Origin: JAJTFW01 sp046330075
Lineage (GTDB): Bacteria > Bacteroidota > Bacteroidia > AKYH767-A > OLB10
NCBI GenBank assembly: GCA_046330075.1
Contig: JAXLTL010000001.1
Span: 310,001-374,000 of the forward strand
DNA length: 64,000 bases
Reading direction: 5' to 3'
Positions 16,368 to 25,688 of this stretch are shown piece by piece. The notes beneath the pieces were generated by a model. It was given only the letters and a program-made list of their open reading frames with translations. It did no database searches and was not told the origin of the DNA. A program made the position numbers and the translations under genes. Every line of letters starts with the position of its first letter. Position 1 is the stretch's first letter.

Positions 16368-18242
16368 TTATTTGCCTGTTCCGGCTTTTTGTTCCATTTT
16401 AATCGCTTCAAGCAGGTTCATCGGTTTGGTGTCGCGGAAAGCTACTACGAATGCATCTCCGAAACCGGCTTGCTGCAGGGTATCTCTCAGGTTTTTCGCT
16501 GATTTGTATGAGTTCTCTTTACCCATGAAGAAACGGAGCCAGGTGAGATCGTCGTAACTGGTCAGCATGGTTTTGTCGGTTTTCTTTTCCAGACGTTTTT
16601 GAACCAGTTCGCGGGTATGCTTGCGGAATGCACCAATTTGAACTTTGAAGTAAACTCCCTGAGAAAGCTGGGTGTTGCCCATCTCACTTTTGTTTAGAGT
16701 AGTGCTGCCGTCAGGATTCATACCATTTCCTTTTGCACGGTTGGCTGCAATCATTTCAGGTGTTAATCCGCTCATTTTCATAGCGGCCATTTCCGCTTCG
16801 GAGTAGGTGCCGGTGATCGGCATTCCACTGCCACTGCCGTCATCTTCTTCCATCGCTGTCATGTTTTCATCTATGAAACCTGATTCGGTGAGCCTGCGGT
16901 TCGAGATGGCCATATCTTCCATGCCATTCATAGCCCGACTCAGGAAGATGTCCTGTACATAGATCCTGTCACTGAATTCTCCAAACCGGACTTCTTCAGT
17001 ATGTGGCTGAAATCCGGGTGCATCAATACGGAATGCATAGGTGCCCGGACCGGGTAATTCAACAGCATAGGCGCCTGAAAGAGAATCGGTAATCATATCG
17101 GCAACAATGTTTTGTTCGCCGTCGCGGGTGATCACCAGGTGTACCATTTTCATATCCGGAAATCCGACACAGTTAAAACGACCGTTGATGGCAACAGGCA
17201 GTTCTTCTGTGTTGGAGTAGGGAACTTTGTAAACGGTGAATATTCCGGGTTTGGTTTCGCGTTGTGATGTGAAATAGGCTTTCTGTTCATTGGATGATGC
17301 TACAAAGCAGAAGTCATCGTCAGGTGAGTTGTACGGACTTCCCATGTTTTCTGGTTTTGTCCAGGTTTTACTCACTGTATTGTAATAGCATTTGAAAATA
17401 TCGAAACCTCCTGTTGAAGAGTGACCACGTGAACTGAAGTAGAGAATGCGTCCGTCACTGTTACAGGTAGGGAAGAGCTCATCCTGATTGGTATTGATCA
17501 TACGGTCAATGCGTACAGGTGCCGTCCAGTTTCCATCCAGATCCTTCTCAACCCGGTAGATATCGCGGCTATTCGTTTCTTCGCATCTTGCAGAATAATA
17601 CATGACCCTGCCATTGGAGCTCAGGAAGATGGTTGGACGTTCATCTTTTTCGCTCTTAGAGGCATTGATGATTTCATCAGGCATGCTCAGCAATTTACCA
17701 TTCGGACTGTCGAAAACGTATTTGTCGTAAAAATCATACGCTGCGCTTTCGGTGCTTTCGGTGATTGCACTGAGTTTGGTGGTGTCGAGATACTGCTTGG
17801 CGTTGTTGCACATCTCCATTAATTGAGAGGTACCCCAACGGGTTGAGTTCTTTGCACCAATAATGGTGGTGAATTCAGTGAATGCACGAACCGCTTCATC
17901 AAACCGGTATGTATAGTGCAAGGCACGTCCTATGTAATAGTAGATTTCCTCCGGTGTCTTTGGATGCTGCAGGGCAGTTTCCAGATACGGAAGGGCTTCT
18001 TTTTTGTCTTTACCAATGATGGTAAGGCAAATGCCATAATAATAATTGTACTTGTAGTTCTTCGGATTTGAACTTACCAACTGTGCAAACATGGGAGCAG
18101 CTTTTTCATACTGCTTTGCCAAAAACAGCTTTTCAGCCGTCTTTGCCCTCTGATGCTCCGATTCTCCTCCCGCTAATACAGTACTCACCGATACACAGAT
18201 CGCAGATAGTAACAGCACAACGGTAAATAACTTCTTTTTCAT
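16368..18242 (-). CDS. Secreted TPR - PD40 beta-propeller - carboxypeptidase-regulatory - SPOR protein
   Basis: 624 residues with a signal peptide (about 1-24, ending VLAGG). TPR-like helices at about 28-155 (EKLFLAKQYEKAAPMFAQLV) are followed by three WD40-like PD40 blades at about 195-340, each with a YFSSRG-type strand such as DGRILYFSSRGHSSTGGFDI. A regulatory-like beta domain covers about 350-430. After a low-complexity linker, a SPOR domain at about 540-615 begins VYFKVQIGAFRKH. The order copies PorE-type T9SS proteins (TPR-PD40-CRD-OmpA), but a peptidoglycan-binding SPOR domain replaces OmpA. It is therefore probably a periplasmic protein attached to peptidoglycan; a T9SS role is inference. 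It is monocistronic, with its own terminator. Confidence 0.85.
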   Translation of the reverse strand: MKKKLFTVVLLLSAICVSVSTVLAGGESEHQRAKTAEKLFLAKQYEKAAPMFAQLVSSNPKNYKYNYYYGICLTIIGKDKKEALPYLETALQHPKTPEEIYYYIGRALHYTYRFDEAVRAFTEFTTIIGAKNSTRWGTSQLMEMCNNAKQYLDTTKLSAITESTESAAYDFYDKYVFDSPNGKLLSMPDEIINASKSEKDERPTIFLSSNGRVMYYSARCEETNSRDIYRVEKDLDGNWTAPVRIDRMINTNQDELFPTCNSDGRILYFSSRGHSSTGGFDIFKCYYNTVSKTWTKPENMGSPYNSPDDDFCFVASSNEQKAYFTSQRETKPGIFTVYKVPYSNTEELPVAINGRFNCVGFPDMKMVHLVITRDGEQNIVADMITDSLSGAYAVELPGPGTYAFRIDAPGFQPHTEEVRFGEFSDRIYVQDIFLSRAMNGMEDMAISNRRLTESGFIDENMTAMEEDDGSGSGMPITGTYSEAEMAAMKMSGLTPEMIAANRAKGNGMNPDGSTTLNKSEMGNTQLSQGVYFKVQIGAFRKHTRELVQKRLEKKTDKTMLTSYDDLTWLRFFMGKENSYKSAKNLRDTLQQAGFGDAFVVAFRDTKPMNLLEAIKMEQKAGTGK

Positions 18243-18452
18243 TGTCCGATATGGTTTTAACGCCCCCTATATACGCTTGCCGCGGAGGTTCGGTTTCAAA
18301 ACATTTTATCCGGACGTAAAAAAGGATTGGATTTCTTACAATAAGAAGTCCTGAGATGATTTTACGGGAATTATATAAAGTGCTGATTTATAGCAGAAAT
18401 ACGGTTTTGTCGGATAAGTGAATTAGATAAAATCTTACAAAATCTTACAAAA

Positions 18453-19094
18453 TCAACTTAGTTTTCGGCGAGCGAGAAATCCAACTTTACTCTCTTCACC
18501 ACGCAATAACCGTTCAATATTTTTCTGATGGGTGATGAAAACAAGCACACATACGAACATGGCAAAGATGTTCAACCCCGGTACGGTTTCATGGTAGATA
18601 AACATGATAGAGATCGGAAATGTAAGAGCAGCCATGATCGAGCTGAGGGATACATATTGTGTGAGTAATAATGTAGCAACGAAGGCAGCAATGCAGATTA
18701 AAGCCGCTCCAATATGTACTGCGCAGAGTATGCCTAATAGCGTAGCTACTCCCTTACCACCTCTGAAACCGGCAAAAACAGGAAAGATATGACCCAGCAG
18801 GGAGGCAATACCCAACGAGAGTTCAAGATTTATAAATTGTTGTGTTTCAGGTAAGTACTTGCCCGTGAGATAAACCAGCTTTACGGCCAGAAATCCTTTG
18901 AGAATATCCATAATGAGCACCGGTAATCCGGCTTTTTTCCCCAATACCCTGAACGTATTGGTGGCTCCGGCATTGCCACTGCCATAGTCTCTGACATCTA
19001 TTCCATATAACATCTTACCAACCCATACCGCTGAAGGAATCGAACCCAACAGGTAGGCTAGCAGAATCAGGCTTAGGTTACTGAAACTGATCAT
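18453..19094 (-). CDS. plsY: Glycerol-3-phosphate acyltransferase PlsY
   Basis: About 213 residues from the ATG at 19094, which is placed 6 bases after a promoter box; the longer frame to 19142 would include the box. PlsY is an integral membrane enzyme that acylates glycerol-3-phosphate from acyl-phosphate, the first step in phospholipid synthesis. The family motifs are visible: LLGSIPSAVWVGK, the first catalytic loop GSGNAGATNTFRVLGKKAG, GHIFPVFAGFRGGKGVATLLG, and later a YVSLSSI segment. About five to seven membrane segments can be seen. Length is normal. The gene stands alone between the giant secreted protein and the TPR-PD40 gene. Confidence 0.96.
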   Translation of the reverse strand: MISFSNLSLILLAYLLGSIPSAVWVGKMLYGIDVRDYGSGNAGATNTFRVLGKKAGLPVLIMDILKGFLAVKLVYLTGKYLPETQQFINLELSLGIASLLGHIFPVFAGFRGGKGVATLLGILCAVHIGAALICIAAFVATLLLTQYVSLSSIMAALTFPISIMFIYHETVPGLNIFAMFVCVLVFITHQKNIERLLRGEESKVGFLARRKLS

Positions 19095-19100
19095 CGGCTT

Positions 19101-19108
19101 CAAAGATA
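19101..19108 (-). promoter_or_regulatory. TAnnTTTG promoter box for plsY (leaderless)
   Basis: The minus strand reads TATCTTTG, 6 bases before the plsY ATG, so the transcript should begin at or very near the start codon. Confidence 0.6.
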
Positions 19109-19218
19109 TTATTTTAAAGTTAAGTCCCCAGTTCCGGAACAAATTTTTCTTCCCTAATAAAACCGGACAAATTATTGATAATTAAATATTTGTGTAAATA
19201 AATAAAGTACCATGAAGA

Positions 19219-19249
19219 TCCGGGAGCTATCCTGTTGATGGCTCCCGGA
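19219..19249 (-). terminator. Hairpin after the 1476-residue protein gene
   Basis: A perfect 9-base stem, TCCGGGAGC with GCTCCCGGA, around a 13-base loop, 15 bases past the stop. It has no long T run on the minus strand, so termination strength is uncertain. Confidence 0.5.
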
Positions 19250-19263
19250 AAATCAAAATTCGT

Positions 19264-22200
19264 CTAGTTGGCGGTAAATTTTTTCACGAATTCAGCTTTC
19301 TTCCTGTCAGTGCTGAGCATGAATTCGTAAGGAGGGGTATCGCCTTTCGATTCTGCCACCCGTTTATCTGGCTTCATGCCGTTAATGGCATCGTTGAATT
19401 TGTTGTCAGATGAGATAGCTTGCATCACTCCACGGGAGTAGTTCCAGTACCACCAGGTGGCATTGTCGGATTCTAAATAGAGATTAAAGACTTCCGTTCC
19501 CCGTTTACGCGTGATTTCAAAGTAGCCTTTAAGTTTGCGGCTGATGGTTTCCTTTCCGATGAATCCTACTCCAATTGGGCCGGTCGATTTATAGGCCTGA
19601 GCGTCTTTGTCCCAGTAAAGCTTAACGTCTGTAAGCACCAGGGTTTGCTGCAACTCCTGTGGAATACGCTTGGGAGCTCCATACAGGCTGAATTCGGATA
19701 TCATCTTGTCTGCTTTTTCTATACCTATGATTTCCTTCATCGCCCTTACCCAGGTAACCCGGGTATCTTCTGTAGGTGGTAAGGTGGGATTACCCTGAAT
19801 GAGTTCTGCCATGTTTTTCATAGCGTCATTGTTGAACATAAAGTCAAGGCCAATGATCAGGTCGAAAGTGGTGGAGTCATTGTTGGTGTTATTGGTGACA
19901 TTACCCACAACCATCATTTTGAATTGCCCGAAATTGGCGGCCAGATTCATACGGCCTTCTCCATATACTGTACAGTTGTTGTCGTTGAGTTGTACCAGGT
20001 TTCCGGGAGCGTCGGGTGATAGGATTTTTTCCGGATTGGTGACTTTATATACTTTGCCTTTGTCATCATAGGATAGTACACCCTGTGCCGTGATCAGATC
20101 GGCATCGGAAGACTTTTTCTTCGACGAAAGGAACGTACTGTAGAATCCGGTACTGTCGCTGGCAAGTGAGATGGAGACTCCGAGTTTCTCGTAGTTTTCG
20201 TTTTTCGGTTCTGCTACCGGAATGTTTACACCTTTTGGATCGATATCACTTTTGAAACTAAACCAGTAACTGGGGAGCTTTTCTTCGCATTGGTGATTGA
20301 GTTTTGCAAAGCCGTCGAAGTTCAGGAGAGGGTTGGAGGCGATGATATTTACACGGCCTTTGTATTGAATGTTATGACTGAGCTGGAAGTTGCTGGTATC
20401 GGGAATACTTCCGGAGGCATAGGTTTGCAGCGAAGTGTCGATGGCGATTCGTTCCAGATTGATAAGATGTTTGACTTTGGCCTGGTCAGTGTAGGCGTAT
20501 TTACCGGAAGCAGTATAGCTCTTTCGGCCAAGAACATTGATGGTAGAGTTGGTGATCGTATGATATTTGGTAGTGGTGTTGGCTACAATCTTCGCTTCGT
20601 AGAGCGGACGCATCAGGGCATTTCTTTCAATCACGATGGTGGCGGTGTCGTTGGGTTGAATGGAAGCATCAGCAACCAGAATTTCTTTTACCTTACGTGC
20701 CTTGATGAGGTAGTCGATCAGACTGTAGCGGGCCAGACCTGCATTCCAGCGTAATGAGTCCTGGAAGGGATTGATCGAGACGAAATCGGATCCTTCGATA
20801 TTGAGCTTGGTATTGTCTTTATAGTCTTCACCAAATTCAACTTCCTGTTTGTCGATGAACCATTTGAATTGAGCGATATAGCAGATGTATTGGTTCAGCG
20901 GGAAGCTTACATAAGATCCTTTTCCATTCGATATAAAGTCTCCGAAACGCTTGACAAGGTCAATTTTCGATTTTACGTTTTTCGTTTGAATCGCCAGCAC
21001 CCCTTCCTGATCTGATTTCAGTTTGAAATCAGAGGTGTCGGCACCATATGCATCTTGCTTGAAGTAGAAGTCCTTGGAGAACAACTCCGATTCCAGGAAT
21101 AAAGCATTTCCGTTTCCGCCGAGACCTTTGGAGGCCAGAATGAGATTACCATCGAGACTGACCCCTTTGTCATATACTTCGAGGTTCGTATTGGATTTAT
21201 AAACGTATTCGCGGTCTTCTTTCGGGCGCCAGTTAATGAAGGTATTGGAGCCGTTGGCTTGCGGAAAACCCGTGCCGGCAATGGTTTCTTTGCGGAGGTC
21301 CCATTGCGCAGCGTTCATATTGGTGGAGTCGATGAAGAAAACGATGTCTTTGGATTCAGCTGCGGAACTGAGATATTCCACTCTTCCGGAACCAATCAAA
21401 CCCGACCAGCTGAGGTCGATGTGATTAAAGTATTTGCCCTTGCCACCGTACATCGGATAGCCTTCTGCCGGTGCTTCGCGTTCAAATCCGAAAGAATAAT
21501 CGGGACGGATAATCGCTGTTTCAGCAATGGTAGGGAAGATGCCGCCGGACTCGAAGTTTCCGTTAAATTTCAAACCACCGGCAGAGAAATTATCGAGTGA
21601 ATCAATGGTAAAAGGATCCATCTTGAAGTAGAATTTATCACGGGTGTACACACCGTTGTAAATACTGGGATGGTCGTAATAAACGAAGGCTTCTTTATCG
21701 CTCACAAATACCGGATAAGCAGGATAGGATTTGCGGCTCGATTTATTGGTAAGGCTGTCGATATAGATCGTACCGGTTACATTCTGCAGGGTACTCTTGA
21801 GGGGAATGAGCTTCGGGTTGCCGTTTTCATCGAATTCCGTTTCAGATACCACTTTCAGGCGAATGGAATCTACATTGGCCAGATCCAGTTTGAAATGATC
21901 GTAATCGAATTTAAATTTCTTCCCGTAAAAATCACTGCGTCCTGCATGCACACGCCCGTTAAATTCAAAGTCGCGGTTTTTCAGCAGCTTCATTTCCTGA
22001 TTCACCGGAGCAATCCACACCTGCTGTGAATCACTCAGCCAGATCCTGCCAACACCTTGCAGTTCCATTTCGAAGTTCATCAGGTTCACCCGGCCATTGG
22101 GCTTTGCATCAATCACGGATTCAATTTCAATTTTATCGTAGTCGGTTTTATTACTACGCGCGGCAAGGTAGTAATGCAGTTTATCGTTGATAGTCGCTAC

Positions 22201-23694
22201 ATCGGTTTCAAAGTCATAGCTCACAAATCCTTTGTTGGCCAGGAAGATGAGCAGCGAGCGTGCCTGCTGTTCACTCACCCGCAGATATTTTGCAAAGTCG
22301 GGAGCATAGATCTCTCTTCCGTTTTTATTGGCATATTCGCGCACCGTGAAGAGCGGACTCACATCGGCCATTCCCTGCAATTTCTGATAGCGTTCGTCGC
22401 TGTAGAGATTGAAAGATTCAAGGACCATCTTACTTTCTCCCTGGCCCGATAACATTTTAAAATCCATCACAGGATCATCAATCTTCCAGTAAATCGCATC
22501 GACATACATATCTACCTGGTGAAAACTGTTGAAGTAGGGCATGCTGATGCCTGAATTGCTGCTGCGGATGAGACTCAGCGTTCTGTCTTCACTCACGTAT
22601 TTCATTTCGAGTGCCGGGTGAAATAGAGAGTCTTTGTCAAAGTAACAAACGAACGATGCATTGTCGCTGCTGATGCGTTCGGGACGTACCACGAAGCTGC
22701 GTGAGGCAACGATCAGAAAGGGTTTTCCGTTCCTTTTGAATGTAAGCGTGGCTTTCTGCTCCTTGGTTCCCGCACCAATCATCTTGTTCCCGTGTTGCGC
22801 AAATCCACCCAGGTAATCGGCATCTTTTACGATTTCCTTGATCCCGAGATTCAGATCATAAGACATGAACCTCGGATAAGTAGCATTCTCAGCCTTAACA
22901 TTGGCGAGTATCTTGTCAGTGGCACGGCCACGCAAGGGTTGTTTGAAATACGTTTTATTGTAGAATACAGTGCTGTCGCACGTCCATTCAGAGGACGTCA
23001 GGTCGATGGTGGTGGTGAGAAGGTCAGCGTAAACTTCTGATGGATTTAATCCGGCTCTTGAAAAGTCAAGCTTACCACCGGTGCCTGTAAATGTTTTTGA
23101 AAGCGGGTAATAATAACCTTTGATCCCATGGATGACTGAACTGTCGCCTTTGGCATAGCAGGTGAGATCCATCACCGGAAAACTGATTTTTGGTATAGTA
23201 TCAAACTCAAATTTGTAGTCGCCGGTGCTGGCTACCCATTTCGTGGAGCCTGATTCATAAAGTACATTGGCTACGAACAATCCGGCAACGTTTTCGATGT
23301 AATCACTATAACGTTTACTGGAAGCCTGCAGCATCTTGTCCAGACTTGCATGGAAATTATTAAACACCTGCACATCCCGTCCGGAGTTGATAAAGGCCAT
23401 CAACGCTGCTACGTAGTTGCTGAAGTCGGGATACGGCTTCATACGTTTCTTCAGCATATTGTTGGCTGTCGCGATGATGGTACTTTGCTGTTCTGAAGAA
23501 AATTTAGGCTCTTCCAGCCAGATCTCTTCGAATTTATCCATCACCTTTTCAGTTTCTTTCTTGTTCGTGAGCTCCATGTACCCTTTGAGCTCTTTGAAGA
23601 AGGTGGCCGGATCACTGCTGAATGATTTTGGAGCCTGGGCATTTGTCTGGAGGCTGCCCAGCAGCAGAAGAAGTATCAGTACGCGGATTTTCAT
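19264..23694 (-). CDS. Very large secreted protein of unknown function (1476 residues)
   Basis: A signal peptide (about 1-20, MKIRVLILLLLLGSLQTNAQ) is followed by a helical region (about 28-145) and then more than 1200 residues of beta-rich sequence with short alternating strands. A stretch at about 446-505 (FAKYLRVSEQQARSLLIFLANKGFVSYD) looks like a winged helix, odd in an exported protein. No sorting signal, lipobox or enzyme motif is seen. Repeated pieces of the type RVEYLSS, GNLILASKGLGG and GKYAYTDQ resemble strand-rich envelope proteins such as AsmA/OstA types, but this is only an impression. prmA lies 28 bases upstream on the same strand and may be co-transcribed. Confidence 0.85.
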   Translation of the reverse strand: MKIRVLILLLLLGSLQTNAQAPKSFSSDPATFFKELKGYMELTNKKETEKVMDKFEEIWLEEPKFSSEQQSTIIATANNMLKKRMKPYPDFSNYVAALMAFINSGRDVQVFNNFHASLDKMLQASSKRYSDYIENVAGLFVANVLYESGSTKWVASTGDYKFEFDTIPKISFPVMDLTCYAKGDSSVIHGIKGYYYPLSKTFTGTGGKLDFSRAGLNPSEVYADLLTTTIDLTSSEWTCDSTVFYNKTYFKQPLRGRATDKILANVKAENATYPRFMSYDLNLGIKEIVKDADYLGGFAQHGNKMIGAGTKEQKATLTFKRNGKPFLIVASRSFVVRPERISSDNASFVCYFDKDSLFHPALEMKYVSEDRTLSLIRSSNSGISMPYFNSFHQVDMYVDAIYWKIDDPVMDFKMLSGQGESKMVLESFNLYSDERYQKLQGMADVSPLFTVREYANKNGREIYAPDFAKYLRVSEQQARSLLIFLANKGFVSYDFETDVATINDKLHYYLAARSNKTDYDKIEIESVIDAKPNGRVNLMNFEMELQGVGRIWLSDSQQVWIAPVNQEMKLLKNRDFEFNGRVHAGRSDFYGKKFKFDYDHFKLDLANVDSIRLKVVSETEFDENGNPKLIPLKSTLQNVTGTIYIDSLTNKSSRKSYPAYPVFVSDKEAFVYYDHPSIYNGVYTRDKFYFKMDPFTIDSLDNFSAGGLKFNGNFESGGIFPTIAETAIIRPDYSFGFEREAPAEGYPMYGGKGKYFNHIDLSWSGLIGSGRVEYLSSAAESKDIVFFIDSTNMNAAQWDLRKETIAGTGFPQANGSNTFINWRPKEDREYVYKSNTNLEVYDKGVSLDGNLILASKGLGGNGNALFLESELFSKDFYFKQDAYGADTSDFKLKSDQEGVLAIQTKNVKSKIDLVKRFGDFISNGKGSYVSFPLNQYICYIAQFKWFIDKQEVEFGEDYKDNTKLNIEGSDFVSINPFQDSLRWNAGLARYSLIDYLIKARKVKEILVADASIQPNDTATIVIERNALMRPLYEAKIVANTTTKYHTITNSTINVLGRKSYTASGKYAYTDQAKVKHLINLERIAIDTSLQTYASGSIPDTSNFQLSHNIQYKGRVNIIASNPLLNFDGFAKLNHQCEEKLPSYWFSFKSDIDPKGVNIPVAEPKNENYEKLGVSISLASDSTGFYSTFLSSKKKSSDADLITAQGVLSYDDKGKVYKVTNPEKILSPDAPGNLVQLNDNNCTVYGEGRMNLAANFGQFKMMVVGNVTNNTNNDSTTFDLIIGLDFMFNNDAMKNMAELIQGNPTLPPTEDTRVTWVRAMKEIIGIEKADKMISEFSLYGAPKRIPQELQQTLVLTDVKLYWDKDAQAYKSTGPIGVGFIGKETISRKLKGYFEITRKRGTEVFNLYLESDNATWWYWNYSRGVMQAISSDNKFNDAINGMKPDKRVAESKGDTPPYEFMLSTDRKKAEFVKKFTAN

Positions 23695-23722
23695 TGTTGA
23701 ATTGACCGTATAAATCGTTCAG

Positions 23723-24559
23723 TTAATCAAGTTTAAATAAGGCACAGCACCATTCTTTCTGGCTGGTATGGTCTGCTTCATGAAGTCCAAGTGTGACCGC
23801 CTTTTTCCGGATGAGCGGCAGATCCTGAAGATAATAGCCGCTGGTGATCAGCAATGCTCCGGGGCGCATCGTTGCACGGTAGGCTTCCAGATCGTTAAGA
23901 ATGATGTTGCGGTTAATGTTGGCGATGAATATATCGCAGGTTTTTCCGCGAAGGGCCGACGCTTCTCCCTCCATAACGTCGATGCCGGTGCAATTATTTT
24001 TTAACACATTATCGCGGGTGTTGTCAACAGCGTTCGGATCGTTATCGATGGCGATTGCAGATACTGCACCCTGTTTCATGGCCTGAATGGCGAGAATGCC
24101 GGTGCCACAACCCATATCAATCACTTTCTTGCCGGTGAAGTCGATGTCCAGCATCATTTCCATGACTTGCGAGGTGGTAGGGTGGTGACCGGTACCAAAC
24201 GCCATCCTTGGCTGAATGATGATTTCCATCGGGAACCCCGGATTGGGAGGATGAAATTCTGCACGAACATAAATGTGGTTGCCGATAATTTCCGGGTTGT
24301 ACTGCTTTTCCCATTCTTCATTCCAGTTTTTCCAGGGAATGACCTGTGCGTTCACCTGAAGGGTGGCGCCCAGTTCACGACATTCGGTGAAGATGTCGTC
24401 AACAGCTGTGGCGTGATAGTCTTTTTCAGGCACATACGCTCTGAGCCCTTCTTCCGATTCTTCAAACATATCGAAGCCGGTTTCGGCGAGGCGGTAACTG
24501 AGCAGATCACGGAATGGATCCAGTGGAGCGATTTTTATATCAAGCAGACGATAGTCCAT
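23723..24559 (-). CDS. prmA: Ribosomal protein L11 methyltransferase PrmA
   Basis: 278 residues. PrmA trimethylates ribosomal protein L11. The N-terminal substrate-recognition domain (about 1-95) is followed by a class I methyltransferase fold with the SAM loop VIDMGCGTGILAIQAM (about 143-158), preceded by the PrmA signature RMAFGTGHHPTT, and the later motif DIFIANINRNIIL. A pre-SAM GTGHHPTT motif is specific to this family and makes the assignment firm. It is transcribed divergently from the SMUG2-like gene; the giant secreted protein gene follows 28 bases downstream. Confidence 0.95.
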   Translation of the reverse strand: MDYRLLDIKIAPLDPFRDLLSYRLAETGFDMFEESEEGLRAYVPEKDYHATAVDDIFTECRELGATLQVNAQVIPWKNWNEEWEKQYNPEIIGNHIYVRAEFHPPNPGFPMEIIIQPRMAFGTGHHPTTSQVMEMMLDIDFTGKKVIDMGCGTGILAIQAMKQGAVSAIAIDNDPNAVDNTRDNVLKNNCTGIDVMEGEASALRGKTCDIFIANINRNIILNDLEAYRATMRPGALLITSGYYLQDLPLIRKKAVTLGLHEADHTSQKEWCCALFKLD

Positions 24560-24619
24560 TGCGATAAAAATAGATTTTTGCAGTGCGGGCTTTCCTGCCG
24601 TTTGCTATAGTTTATCAAC

Positions 24620-25324
24620 ATGAGTAGATTCGATACGTTTGCCGGCAAAAATATCCGGTTTCTGAAGGGTTTGAAACCGGATTTCCGTGTACCACCGGGC
24701 GTAGAGGTGTTGTTGCCGTATACTTCGAAGGCAGTGCTGGCAGCAGTCGGGGAATATTATCAAAAGTTCTATTCGGATGACCGGAAAAGAGTCTTTATGT
24801 TTGGGATTAATCCCGGGCGTTTTGGCTCGGGGATCACCGGTATTTCGTTTACAGATCCCGTCAGATTATGGGAAACGGCCGGCATCGGTCACCCGTTTGA
24901 AATGCGGAGTGAACGCAGCGCTGAGTTCATTTACGCAATGATTGAAGCGTACGGCGGTCTCCCTGAATTTGCCCGTTCGTTTTTTCTGACTGCTATTTGC
25001 CCGCTGGGTTTTATGGCTGATGGTAAAAATTATAACTATTACGATGATCCCCGGCTGGAAGAGTGTGTAAGACCATTTGTGTTGAAAACCATGAAAAAAC
25101 AGCTGGCTATCGGTGCACACAGAGAGCTGGCAATTTGCATCGGTGAGGGGGACAACTATAAATATTTCAGCCGGTTGAATGATGAAAACAAGTGGTTTGA
25201 GAAGATCATCGCGCTGCCACACCCCCGTTGGATTATGCAGTACCGGCGCAAGCAAATGGAGTCGTTCATAAATCGCTATGTGGAGACGCTTCAAAGTGTT
25301 CTGGAAGAGCTGAAAAACCCCTAA
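24620..25324 (+). CDS. SMUG2-like uracil-DNA glycosylase family protein (DUF4918)
   Basis: 234 residues. The motif FGINPGRFGSGITG (about 56-69) corresponds to the GMNPGPFGxxxTG catalytic motif of SMUG1 glycosylases, with asparagine in place. Near the C-terminus LPHPRWIMQYRRK (about 197-209) corresponds to the HPSPR minor-groove motif, with the His-Pro kept. Family knowledge: SMUG2 proteins excise uracil or related damaged bases. It heads an operon that runs into hut genes; the next gene starts 10 bases later. The link between base repair and histidine breakdown is probably only positional. The exact substrate is not predictable. Confidence 0.82.
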   Translation: MSRFDTFAGKNIRFLKGLKPDFRVPPGVEVLLPYTSKAVLAAVGEYYQKFYSDDRKRVFMFGINPGRFGSGITGISFTDPVRLWETAGIGHPFEMRSERSAEFIYAMIEAYGGLPEFARSFFLTAICPLGFMADGKNYNYYDDPRLEECVRPFVLKTMKKQLAIGAHRELAICIGEGDNYKYFSRLNDENKWFEKIIALPHPRWIMQYRRKQMESFINRYVETLQSVLEELKNP

Positions 25325-25334
25325 TATTGATCCC

Positions 25335-25688
25335 GTGAAAAAAGATAATTTATCCAAACTGGCACATGTCATTTCCGGCGTTGTTGTGTTATTGCACGGC
25401 ATTGGCGAAATGGATAAAGGGCATGGTATTCCCTGGTTTTTCTTCGTTGCAGGTGTCTTGATGTTGCTGGTTGCGGCCTTTCATCATCAGGTGGAGAAAC
25501 GTCTCGGCAATGGAGAAGGGATCATATTCTTCATTGAATCTGCTGTGCAGGCTTTCATCACGATGCATTATGTGGAAGCCGGAAAAAAAGCACTGCCGAT
25601 GGCACATGCTTTTACCACCTTGATGTATGCCTACGTTGGATATTTGAAATTAACAAATCAAAAACCATTCTGGTCTAAGAAAAAATGA
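25335..25688 (+). CDS. Small membrane protein of unknown function
   Basis: 117 residues from a GTG start at 25335; no ATG in frame gives a better start. Three or four hydrophobic segments are seen (VISGVVVLLHGIGE, WFFFVAGVLMLLVAAFHH, FFIESAVQAFITMHYVEAG, and a final FTTLMYAYVGYLK). It carries several His and Glu residues near the segment ends but no recognised motif. It lies 10 bases after the SMUG2-like gene and overlaps the start of hutI by 4 bases (ATGA), so it is translationally coupled to hutI. A role in uptake or membrane protection is not supported by anything visible. Confidence 0.75.
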   Translation: MKKDNLSKLAHVISGVVVLLHGIGEMDKGHGIPWFFFVAGVLMLLVAAFHHQVEKRLGNGEGIIFFIESAVQAFITMHYVEAGKKALPMAHAFTTLMYAYVGYLKLTNQKPFWSKKK

